DNA of 7,850 nucleotides, taken from contig JABUSR010000113.1 in NCBI GenBank assembly GCA_021442645.1, positions 1 to 7,850 of the forward strand, read 5' to 3'. Positions 1-5,589 of the stretch are shown here, piece after piece (within the stretch, counting starts at the first letter, position 1; each line of letters opens with the position of its first letter). A program made the position numbers and the translations under genes. This DNA comes from Ruminiclostridium sp. (GTDB lineage Bacteria > Bacillota > Clostridia > Oscillospirales > Oscillospiraceae). A model generated the notes under the pieces. The model had not been told where the DNA came from and did no database searches. It was given only the letters and a program-made list of their open reading frames with translations.

Positions 1-171
1 TCGTGCTCATCGTGGTCATGGTCGTGGTGATGATGCTCGTGCTCATCGTGGTCATGGTCATGATGATGGTGCCCGTGCTCACCGTGGTCATGGTCGTGAT
101 GATGATGCCCGTGCTCATCGTGGTCATGGTCGTGATGATGATGCTCATGCTCATCATGATCATGATCGTGG
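1..171. repeat. 36-bp in-frame tandem repeat encoding the His/Asp/Glu tail
   Basis: Four complete 36-bp units (1-36, 37-72, 73-108, 109-144) and a partial, more diverged fifth (145 to about 171) lie inside the GTPase gene. Each encodes the 12-residue unit DHDHDEHxHHHH, with x being Glu or Gly. Units three and four differ at a single base, which changes one Asp codon to Gly, so their duplication looks recent. Units one and two differ at three bases. The period is a multiple of three, so gain or loss of units keeps the frame. The array reaches the window edge, so its full copy number is unknown. Confidence 0.93.
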
Positions 172-857
172 TCGTGACAGCCGCAGGTGCAGTCGGGGCC
201 GTGGTCGTGGATATCCTTTTCAGCCTGCTCCGCTGCCAGGCGGGCCAGTTCTTCCTTCAATGTGTCCTTGTTTTCCATGGTCTCCAGGATCAGCTTGCCG
301 TCCAACTCCTCCCAGGGGGTCGTGATAATGGGGGCGTTGGGGTTGTGTTCCCTCAGCAGCTTCACAGCGTCCAGGAGTTTCTTCTCTGTCATACCGCCGG
401 TGCGGCTGAGCACGATAGCCGCTGCATGCTCGATCTGGTTGTTGTAGAACTCACCGAAGTTCTTCATATAAATCTTGCATTTAGAGGCGTCCGCCACCGT
501 AACAAACGCATTCAGCTCAATCTTGTGGTTTTCCACCTTCTGGACTGCACCGATGACGTCAGATAGCTTGCCCACGCCGGAGGGCTCGATGATGACGCGG
601 TCCGGCTTGAACTGGAACAGGACCTGCTCCAGGGCCTGGCCGAAATCGCCCACCAGGCTGCAGCAGATGCAGCCGGAATTCATCTCCGTAATCTCCACGC
701 CAGCGTCCTGCAGGAAGCCGCCGTCAATGCCAATCTCACCGAACTCGTTTTCGATGAGGACCAGCTTCTCCCCCTTGTAGGCCTCCTCAATGAGTTTCTT
801 AATCAGGGTCGTCTTACCGGCGCCCAAAAAGCCGGAAAAAATATCAATTTTTGTCAT
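1..857 (-). CDS. COG0523 (CobW/P47K-like) GTP-binding protein with His-rich tail, 3' end cut by window edge
   Basis: This is a G3E-family P-loop GTPase, a family of metal chaperones or metal-insertion factors (CobW, YjiA, Zng1, NHase activators). The visible part is 285 residues with no stop before the edge. Walker A GFLGAGKTT lies at 9-17, the family's metal-binding CxCC motif (GCICC) at 62-66, and a Walker-B-type IIEPSG at 89-94. The guanine-specificity NKxD position appears as SRTG (151-154), so base recognition may differ. The body ends near residue 190, followed by an acidic/Ala-rich linker, a CTCGC cluster (Cys 223, 225, 227) and then a tail from 228 with 33 His in 58 visible residues. 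No CobW_C domain is seen before the edge. The ATG at 857 has an AAGGAGG site seven bases upstream (865-871) and overlaps the stop of the radical SAM gene (ATGA). Family assignment is firm. The metal, most often Zn, Ni or Co for such tails, is not determinable from the sequence. Confidence 0.93.
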   Translation of the reverse strand, partial: MTKIDIFSGFLGAGKTTLIKKLIEEAYKGEKLVLIENEFGEIGIDGGFLQDAGVEITEMNSGCICCSLVGDFGQALEQVLFQFKPDRVIIEPSGVGKLSDVIGAVQKVENHKIELNAFVTVADASKCKIYMKNFGEFYNNQIEHAAAIVLSRTGGMTEKKLLDAVKLLREHNPNAPIITTPWEELDGKLILETMENKDTLKEELARLAAEQAEKDIHDHGPDCTCGCHDHDHDHDEHEHHHHDHDHDEHGHHHHDHDHGEHGHHHHDHDHDEHEHHHHDHDHDEH

Positions 858-1816
858 GTCATTTCCTCCTTCTGATTATGATCAGGGTAAATTCCCTCAG
901 TTTCTTCTATTTGATATAGGCTGCCTTGTTGTATGCCGTCTCGCAGAAACGCCGCCTGCATGGCGTTGAGCACCCGCTTCTTGTCACCGGTCCACATAGG
1001 TGCCAGCAGAGACCGCTTCGCCCCATCCCCAGTGAGCCGATGGATGACCATGTCAGGAGGCAGAACCGCCAGACAGTCCTCCAGCAGAGCAATATACGCC
1101 TCCAGAGACATGACAGGCACGTTACCAGCCCGGTATTCCTCCGCCAGGTCGGTACCCTCCAGCACATGGAGCAGCTGTAGCTTAATCCCGTCTGCCCCTG
1201 ACCGTCCCACATAGCGGACGGTCTCTATCATATCCTCCACGCTCTCCCCAGGCAGCCCCAGGATCACGTGGGTGATGACTTCTATCCCGGCAGACTTCAG
1301 CCGGTCCACAGCTTCCGCATAAATCGGCAGTTCATAACCCCGCCGAATATAGCGGGCCGACGCAGCATGAATGGTCTGGAGGCCCAGCTCCACCCACACA
1401 GGTTTGTACCGATTCAGTCGGTCAAGCAGGTCGACAACCTCCGGAGACAGGCAGTCCGGCCGGGTCGCAACGGAGAGTGCCACAATGTCTTCCGGCTCAA
1501 TAGCCTGGCGGAAGACGGTCTCCAGATAGGGCAGCGGTCCGTAGGTGTTGGTAAAGCTCTGGAAGTAGGCGATGTATTTCCCGCCCCGGTTCTTCCGTTC
1601 CACGCTTGCCTTTGCCCTCTCCATCTGCCCACGGATATCTCCGCAGGCAGGGGCGGCAAACTCCCCGGAGCCCACATCACTGCAGAAAATACAGCCTCGG
1701 CTCCCAATGGTCCCATCCCGGTTTGGGCAGGTCATACCTCCGTCCAGGGTCAGCTTATAGACCTTACACCCGAAGCGCTCCTGCATGGCCCGGTTAAACG
1801 AGCGATAGGCCGTCAT
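854..1816 (-). CDS. TIGR01212 family radical SAM protein (YhcC/YtqA-like)
   Basis: Radical SAM enzyme of the YhcC/YtqA family, 320 residues and close to the usual length. The opening FGxKVYKLTLDGG is followed by the family-specific iron-sulfur signature CPNRDGTIGSRGCIFC, giving cysteines 30, 42 and 45 (spacing C-x11-C-x2-C, unlike the common CxxxCxxC). The middle carries HVILGLPGES, and the C-terminal half the family-typical stretches LLHVLEGTDL, VIHRLTGDG and a KKRVLNAM box. These point to a 4Fe-4S cluster and SAM cleavage. The physiological substrate of this family is not established, although it resembles the Elp3-type radical SAM group. I prefer the ATG at 1816, because it overlaps the thioesterase stop (ATGA) and gives the family's usual N terminus. 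An in-frame ATG at 1837 would add seven residues. Neither start has a strong Shine-Dalgarno site, so translation probably depends on coupling. It ends in an ATGA overlap with the GTPase gene. Confidence 0.93.
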   Translation of the reverse strand: MTAYRSFNRAMQERFGCKVYKLTLDGGMTCPNRDGTIGSRGCIFCSDVGSGEFAAPACGDIRGQMERAKASVERKNRGGKYIAYFQSFTNTYGPLPYLETVFRQAIEPEDIVALSVATRPDCLSPEVVDLLDRLNRYKPVWVELGLQTIHAASARYIRRGYELPIYAEAVDRLKSAGIEVITHVILGLPGESVEDMIETVRYVGRSGADGIKLQLLHVLEGTDLAEEYRAGNVPVMSLEAYIALLEDCLAVLPPDMVIHRLTGDGAKRSLLAPMWTGDKKRVLNAMQAAFLRDGIQQGSLYQIEETEGIYPDHNQKEEMT

Positions 1817-2229
1817 GTCCCGGAAAACTCGTCCCATTCACCGGTGCAGAAGAGGGTAAAAGTGCCGCCGCACAGAAGCTTTCCTCCACCGTCGTACACA
1901 TCCACCTCGGCAACGCAGATAGTTTTTCCCCGGTTCTTGATCCGTCCCTCTGCGATCAGATGGGAGTCCTGGGTGTTTCGGTAAAACTCAAAGCTGCTGC
2001 TGACTGTTACATAGCGCATCCCGTTGGTTCGGGCCGCAGCCCCGGCTGCGCAGTCGGCCATAGTCAGGAACATCCCGCCATGGACGGCTCCGTACAGGTT
2101 GCGATTCTCTCGGCAGAGGTCGGCCTCCACTCGGGCGTAATCCTGCTCCATCCCGGTCAGTCGGATCCCGTTGTGGAGCATGAAAGAATTTTTACTGTTT
2201 GCCGCTTTGATCTTATCGGCGAACTCCAT
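1813..2229 (-). CDS. PaaI-family hotdog-fold thioesterase
   Basis: A small single-domain hotdog protein of 138 residues, the normal size for PaaI/YbgC-class acyl-CoA thioesterases. The signature is NLYGAVHGGMFLTMADCA: Asn 44, the HGG loop at 50-52 and the helix Asp at 59, positions used by PaaI enzymes for the active site at the dimer interface. The rest (FEFYRNTQD, then IAEGRIKNRGKTICVAEVDV) matches the hotdog beta sheet. It probably hydrolyses an acyl- or aryl-CoA ester in the cytoplasm, but the substrate cannot be read from sequence. Two starts are possible: ATG at 2229, with AGAGG six bases upstream, or GTG at 2235, with GAGG eight bases upstream, which adds two residues. I chose the ATG. 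The gene begins 20 bases after the Smr stop and ends in an ATGA overlap with the radical SAM gene, so it is mid-operon. Confidence 0.9.
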   Translation of the reverse strand: MEFADKIKAANSKNSFMLHNGIRLTGMEQDYARVEADLCRENRNLYGAVHGGMFLTMADCAAGAAARTNGMRYVTVSSSFEFYRNTQDSHLIAEGRIKNRGKTICVAEVDVYDGGGKLLCGGTFTLFCTGEWDEFSGT

Positions 2230-2249
2230 ACGCACCCTCTTTTCCTCGG

Positions 2250-2606
2250 TTACAGCACAATAAAGGTCACCCCATTGTTATAGCGGTCCAGATCCCGGTC
2301 CCGCCGGAGGTCATCGCACCCGGCAAAAGCCCGGCGGGTAGCCTCCTCGAATATAGAAAAGGCCTCACCGGGAATAAAATCCCGGATTTCTCCCCTGCTC
2401 TTCAGCTGGGTCAGATACTTCCGGGCTGCCGTGCGAATCTTTCCACCGGTGCCGGAGGATCCATAGCCGTGGATGATCTTCAACACCGTACAGCCCATGC
2501 CCCTGCTGTGGTGGATCTCAAAGGTCAGCCGCTTGATCGCCTGGTCCACTGTTGGCATGCCCAGCTCCAGGTTCACTTCCCGAAGTTTGGATAGCTCTCT
2601 GGCCAT
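2250..2606 (-). CDS. stand-alone Smr-domain protein
   Basis: A protein of 118 residues built on the small MutS-related (Smr) fold. The core LKIIHGYGSSGTGGKIR (42-58) contains the HGxG hallmark, and the preceding helix is VDQAIKRLTFEI. The usual opening motif LDLHG(L)TV appears as LELGMPTV, lacking the His. Smr domains elsewhere act as nucleases or nucleic-acid binders in mismatch repair, mRNA surveillance or ribosome rescue, and this reduced motif leaves catalytic activity uncertain. About 40 residues follow the domain (FIPGEAFSIFEEATR, then NNGVTFIVL at the end), and they look like a defined extension rather than random sequence. A longer frame opens at 2651 but overlaps the upstream gene by more than 40 bases. 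The ATG at 2606 sits one base after that gene's stop and has GAGGG five bases upstream, so I use it. Fold call strong, function open. Confidence 0.86.
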   Translation of the reverse strand: MARELSKLREVNLELGMPTVDQAIKRLTFEIHHSRGMGCTVLKIIHGYGSSGTGGKIRTAARKYLTQLKSRGEIRDFIPGEAFSIFEEATRRAFAGCDDLRRDRDLDRYNNGVTFIVL

Positions 2607-2607
2607 C

Positions 2608-3273
2608 TCAGCCCTCGCAGTGCTTCCTGCACTGTTCCAGGAAGAAATCAAAAATCTTCTGCCCGTCGGCGGTGCCGTCCTCGCCGGTCATCTGCTCCGG
2701 GTGAAACTGTACCGTCCAAATGGGCAGGGTCCCGTGCTGCATAGCTTCCACCACACCGTGCTCGTCCCAGGCCGTCCGATAGAGGCCCTGGCCGAACTGA
2801 CGGACTGCCTGATGGTGGGAACTGTTCACCACCATCTCCCCGCCGTAGAGGGTGTCCAGCATGGTCATCATGCCCAGCTTCACCACGTGGGTTCTGGGAG
2901 CCCCGTCAGCAGGCTGGTCATGGACATCTAACAGGTAGTCGTTCATATCCTGATAGATGTTTCCGCCCAGGGCAATGTTTACCACCTGATGGCCGCGGCA
3001 GATGCCAAGAATCGGCTTATTTTCACAGATGCAGCGGTTCACCAGGTCGAACTCTACCCGGTCACGGGGACCGTCGATTTCCCGGGATCCGTGGTTGGCC
3101 TCCAGAAATTCAGCGGGGTCCACATCGCCTCCGCCGGCCAGGATCAGCCCGTCAAATTCCATCTCCGGATCCGGGCAATGAAAGGACAGAGGCTCGCCCC
3201 CTGCCTTTTCCACTGCGGACTCATAAAGGCCGCTGCTCTCCACTGAACGGGAGATCAGAATACGAGGCTTCAT
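2608..3273 (-). CDS. gamma-glutamyl-gamma-aminobutyrate hydrolase family protein (class I GATase-like, peptidase C26)
   Basis: A 221-residue class I glutamine-amidotransferase-like hydrolase related to PuuD. The N terminus PRILISRS is followed by GLILAGGGDVDP (42-53), which forms the oxyanion region, the nucleophile elbow GICRGHQ with Cys 92, and VQFHPEQ supplying His 191 and Glu 193, so the catalytic triad is complete. PuuD cleaves gamma-glutamyl-GABA in putrescine breakdown, but many clostridial homologues are unassigned and no putrescine genes are nearby, so the substrate is unknown. It is slightly shorter than PuuD (about 254 residues). The ATG at 3273 is preferred because AGGAGG (3281-3286) lies seven bases upstream, whereas the in-frame ATG at 3279 would leave only one base. 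It is the first gene of the five-gene operon, about 50 bases after the predicted transcription start. Confidence 0.92.
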   Translation of the reverse strand: MKPRILISRSVESSGLYESAVEKAGGEPLSFHCPDPEMEFDGLILAGGGDVDPAEFLEANHGSREIDGPRDRVEFDLVNRCICENKPILGICRGHQVVNIALGGNIYQDMNDYLLDVHDQPADGAPRTHVVKLGMMTMLDTLYGGEMVVNSSHHQAVRQFGQGLYRTAWDEHGVVEAMQHGTLPIWTVQFHPEQMTGEDGTADGQKIFDFFLEQCRKHCEG

Positions 3274-3280
3274 ACGCATT

Positions 3281-3286
3281 CCTCCT
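3281..3286 (-). promoter_or_regulatory. Shine-Dalgarno site deciding the amidotransferase start
   Basis: AGGAGG on the minus strand is seven bases before the ATG at 3273 and one base before the ATG at 3279. The spacing favours 3273. Confidence 0.75.
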
Positions 3287-3330
3287 ATATTAACAGTATC
3301 AAAGCCTTGCTAACAAATACTTATCAAATT

Positions 3331-3359
3331 ATTATAGCACAGTTGCCGTTCATTTGGAA
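3331..3359 (-). promoter_or_regulatory. extended -10 sigma-A promoter for the five-gene operon
   Basis: On the minus strand a perfect TATAAT (3331-3336) is preceded by TGC (3337-3339), giving the extended -10 form TGnTATAAT. A weak -35, TTCCAA (3354-3359), lies 17 bases upstream, consistent with extended -10 promoters tolerating a poor -35. The predicted transcript starts near 3324, leaving a leader of about 50 bases that is too short for a typical riboswitch. Confidence 0.72.
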
Positions 3360-3380
3360 CTGTTTTTCTCCTGATATACC

Positions 3381-3409
3381 AAAGACGCACCGAAATTCGG
3401 TGCGTCTTT
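3381..3409 (-). terminator. hairpin terminator downstream of groEL
   Basis: A perfect 13-bp inverted repeat (arms 3381-3393 and 3397-3409) with a three-base loop lies 29 bases after the groEL stop. The arm AAAGACGCACCGA is GC-rich in the middle and flanked by an A/T run, so the minus-strand RNA ends its stem in UUU but is then followed by GG, not a long U tract. It separates groEL from the next operon's promoter, 21 bases further on. Termination may be partial. Confidence 0.75.
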
Positions 3410-3437
3410 GAAGGAAACGGCTCAGAGCCTTTGTGCA

Positions 3438-5075
3438 TTAGTACATGCCGCCGCTCATGTCTGCTGCGGGCATACCTGCACCGGTAGCAGAGGGGGGTGC
3501 CAGGCGGTCGCCCACCAGGGCCTCGGTGGTCAGCAGCATAGCGGAGATGGAAGCTGCATTCTCCAGAGCGGAACGAGTGACCTTAGTGGGGTCAACGATA
3601 CCGCTGTCGATCATATCGCAGTAGACTTCCTTATAGGCATCGAAACCGTAGCCGATCTCGTTGCTGCTCTTGACCTTCTCCAGGATTACGGAGGCGTCCA
3701 GGCCGGCATTGGAAGCGATCTGACGCAGAGGAGCAGTCAGAGCGCGGCAGATAATCTGCACGCCGGTCTTCTCGTCACCTTCCACCTGGTCGACGAGCTT
3801 CTCAACCTCGGGGATGGCGTTAACATAGGCAGTGCCGCCGCCGGCGACGATACCCTCTTCCACAGCAGCGCGGGTAGCGTTCAGAGCGTCCTCGATGCGC
3901 AGCTTCTTTTCCTTCATCTCGGTCTCGGTTGCGGCACCCACGCGGATAATCGCCACGCCGCCGGACAGACGAGCCAGGCGCTCCTGGAGCTTCTCACGGT
4001 CATACTCGGAGGTGGAACGGTCATACTCGTTGCGGATCTGGATGCCACGCTCCTTGATGGCCTCGGTGCTGCCGCCGCCATCGACGATGATGGTGGTCTC
4101 CTTGCCTGCCTTGACCTGACGGGCAGTGCCCAGGTGTGCCAGGCTGCAGTCGTGGAGTTCCAGGCCGTAGTCGCTGGAAATAACGGTAGCGCCGGTCAGG
4201 ATAGCGATATCCTGCAGGTTCTCCTTGCGGCGGTCGCCAAAGCCGGGGGCCTTGACGCACAGGACGTTCAGGGTGCCGCGGAGCTTGTTGACCAGCAGGG
4301 TGGACAGTGCCTCGCCCTCCACGTCTTCTGCCATGATGAGCAGCTTACGGTTTGCCTGGATGACCTGTTCCAGAACGGGCAGAATCTCCTGGATGTTGCT
4401 GATCTTCTTCTCAGTGAGCAGGATGAGAGGATCGTCCAGGACGGCCTCCATCTTCTCAGTATCGGTGACCATGTAGGGGGACAGGAAGCCGCGGTCAACC
4501 TGCATGCCTTCCACGACCTCGCTGTAGGTCTCAGCGGTCTTGGACTCTTCCACGGTGATAACACCGTCGGTCCCGACCTTCTCCATAGCCTCGGCAATCA
4601 GAGTGCCGATCTTTTCGTCGCCGGAGGAGACGGTACCCACGCGGGCGATATCTTCGCTGCCCTTCACGGGCTGAGAGTTCTTCTGAATGGTCTCAACAGC
4701 GACCTTGGTTGCCTTTGCCATGCCCTTGTTCATAACAACGGGGTTGGCGCCTGCCACCAGGTTCTTCATGCCCTCACGGATGATGGCCTGGGCCAGCAGG
4801 GTTGCGGTGGTGGTGCCGTCGCCGGCCACGTCGTTGGTCTTGGTAGAAACTTCCTTAACCATCTGGGCACCCATATTCTCAAAGGGGTCTTCCAGCTCGA
4901 TCTCCTTGGCGATGGTCACGCCGTCGTTGGTGACCAGGGGGGTGCCGTAAGCTCTCCAAAGGACGACGTTGCGGCCCTTGGGGCCCATGGTGACCTTAAC
5001 AGTGTCTGCCAGCTTGTTCACGCCGCGCTCCAGCGCCTGGCGTGCTTCCTCACCATAACTAAGCATCTTTGCCAT
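3438..5075 (-). CDS. groEL: 60-kDa chaperonin GroEL
   Basis: Full-length group I chaperonin of 545 residues, which forms the tetradecameric folding chamber capped by GroES. The ATP site is intact: GPKG at 31-34, Asp 51 (E. coli D52), NDVAGDGTTT at 81-90 with Asp 86 (E. coli D87), GAATETEMKEKK, and Asp 396 (E. coli D398) in RIEDAL. AGGG at 411-414 and DPTKVTRSAL near 495-504 are typical. Two oddities stand out. Residue 40 is Trp in NVVLWRAYG, where the family nearly always has NVVLDKxFG. The C-terminal tail also has a single GGM (SGGMY) instead of repeated GGM units. Start ATG 5075 has AAGGAG 11 bases upstream, and the MAK opening matches the family. It follows groES by 31 bases in the same transcript and is therefore under the CIRCE element. 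The hairpin at 3381-3409 closes the operon. Confidence 0.99.
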   Translation of the reverse strand: MAKMLSYGEEARQALERGVNKLADTVKVTMGPKGRNVVLWRAYGTPLVTNDGVTIAKEIELEDPFENMGAQMVKEVSTKTNDVAGDGTTTATLLAQAIIREGMKNLVAGANPVVMNKGMAKATKVAVETIQKNSQPVKGSEDIARVGTVSSGDEKIGTLIAEAMEKVGTDGVITVEESKTAETYSEVVEGMQVDRGFLSPYMVTDTEKMEAVLDDPLILLTEKKISNIQEILPVLEQVIQANRKLLIMAEDVEGEALSTLLVNKLRGTLNVLCVKAPGFGDRRKENLQDIAILTGATVISSDYGLELHDCSLAHLGTARQVKAGKETTIIVDGGGSTEAIKERGIQIRNEYDRSTSEYDREKLQERLARLSGGVAIIRVGAATETEMKEKKLRIEDALNATRAAVEEGIVAGGGTAYVNAIPEVEKLVDQVEGDEKTGVQIICRALTAPLRQIASNAGLDASVILEKVKSSNEIGYGFDAYKEVYCDMIDSGIVDPTKVTRSALENAASISAMLLTTEALVGDRLAPPSATGAGMPAADMSGGMY

Positions 5076-5106
5076 AACAGTTTATTCTCCTTCAATCAGA
5101 AATCAA

Positions 5107-5394
5107 TTAGTCTTCCACGATTGCCACGATGTCGCTCTGCTTCACGATCGTCAGCTGCTCGCCGTCGATCTTGACTTCAGTACCCATGTACTTGCTGGTG
5201 ATGACTTTGTCACCCGGCTTCAGGAACATCTGCACTTCTTTGCCATCGATCACGCCGCCGGGGCCTACTGCCACGACAATGGACATATCGGGCTTTTCCT
5301 TGGATGCAGCAGTCAGGATGATGCCACCCTTGGTGGTTTCTTCTGCTTCCAGGCGCTTAATCACAACGCGGTCAAACAGAGGTTTCAGAGTCAT
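5107..5394 (-). CDS. groES: 10-kDa co-chaperonin GroES
   Basis: Co-chaperonin of 95 residues, the normal length, forming the heptameric lid for GroEL. The opening MTLKPLFDRVVIKRL matches the conserved LxPLxDRVxVK N terminus. The mobile loop is EEETTKGGIIL-like (EAEETTKGGIIL near 17-28), with the GGIIL that docks on the GroEL apical domain. The C-terminal half has VGPGG, LKPGDKVI and the final QSDIVAIVED, close to the canonical EDIxAIxE ending. Start: ATG at 5394 is preceded by AAGGAGG (5403-5409) with eight-base spacing. The frame also extends to a TTG at 5412, but that codon lies upstream of the ribosome site and gives a non-family N terminus. It is first in the groES-groEL operon, directly downstream of the CIRCE element and promoter. 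Confidence 0.99.
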   Translation of the reverse strand: MTLKPLFDRVVIKRLEAEETTKGGIILTAASKEKPDMSIVVAVGPGGVIDGKEVQMFLKPGDKVITSKYMGTEVKIDGEQLTIVKQSDIVAIVED

Positions 5395-5402
5395 TGAGAG
5401 TT

Positions 5403-5409
5403 CCTCCTT
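5403..5409 (-). promoter_or_regulatory. Shine-Dalgarno site deciding the groES start
   Basis: AAGGAGG on the minus strand lies eight bases before the ATG at 5394. It would lie inside the coding region if the TTG at 5412 were used, so it fixes the start at 5394. Confidence 0.85.
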
Positions 5410-5445
5410 CAATAATATATGATAAATAGTTATCTCACTTTCATT

Positions 5446-5472
5446 TTAGCACTCTTTTTATTTGAGTGCTAA
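5446..5472 (-). promoter_or_regulatory. CIRCE operator (HrcA binding site)
   Basis: A perfect inverted repeat TTAGCACTC, nine-base AT-rich spacer, GAGTGCTAA, exactly the CIRCE consensus. It begins about four bases after the predicted groES transcription start and so can block initiation. It also sits in the 5' leader, where the same repeat can form a hairpin in the mRNA. HrcA, itself needing GroEL for folding, represses the operon until misfolded proteins titrate GroEL. hrcA is not in this window. Confidence 0.98.
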
Positions 5473-5482
5473 CTTCTGTACT

Positions 5483-5511
5483 ATAATACCCTGCCGGCGC
5501 ACATTCTGCAA
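5483..5511 (-). promoter_or_regulatory. sigma-A promoter of groES-groEL
   Basis: On the minus strand, -35 TTGCAG (5506-5511) and -10 TATTAT (5483-5488, five of six consensus bases) are separated by 17 bases. The predicted start near 5476 places the CIRCE element immediately downstream, the classic arrangement. The 5473-5589 stretch holds only this promoter and the methyltransferase 3' flank. I see no clear terminator hairpin there. Confidence 0.78.
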
Positions 5512-5589
5512 CATTAATTTTTCTGAAAAGCAGAGAAATTTGTGCGTCTGTTTTGTGCATTTTATAGAGTATGTCCCCCGAGGGCGGTC

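Noticed and set aside
1..171. Possible CRISPR array because of the regular repeats
   Set aside because: The units are directly contiguous, have no spacers and are in-frame coding sequence.
3..566. Met/Val-rich plus-strand open frame across the tandem repeat
   Set aside because: It is the complement of His/Asp codons (GTG/ATG/GTC), a pure by-product of the repeat. The minus strand encodes a clear GTPase.
1268..1984. 238-codon plus-strand frame opposite the radical SAM and thioesterase genes
   Set aside because: No recognisable motifs, and it spans the junction of two confident minus-strand genes.
3408..5174. 588-codon plus-strand open frame antisense to groEL
   Set aside because: It starts at a TTG, has no family motifs, is low-complexity (Leu/Gly/Ala/His-rich) and mirrors groEL codon usage. 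Long antisense frames opposite highly biased chaperonin genes are a known artefact.
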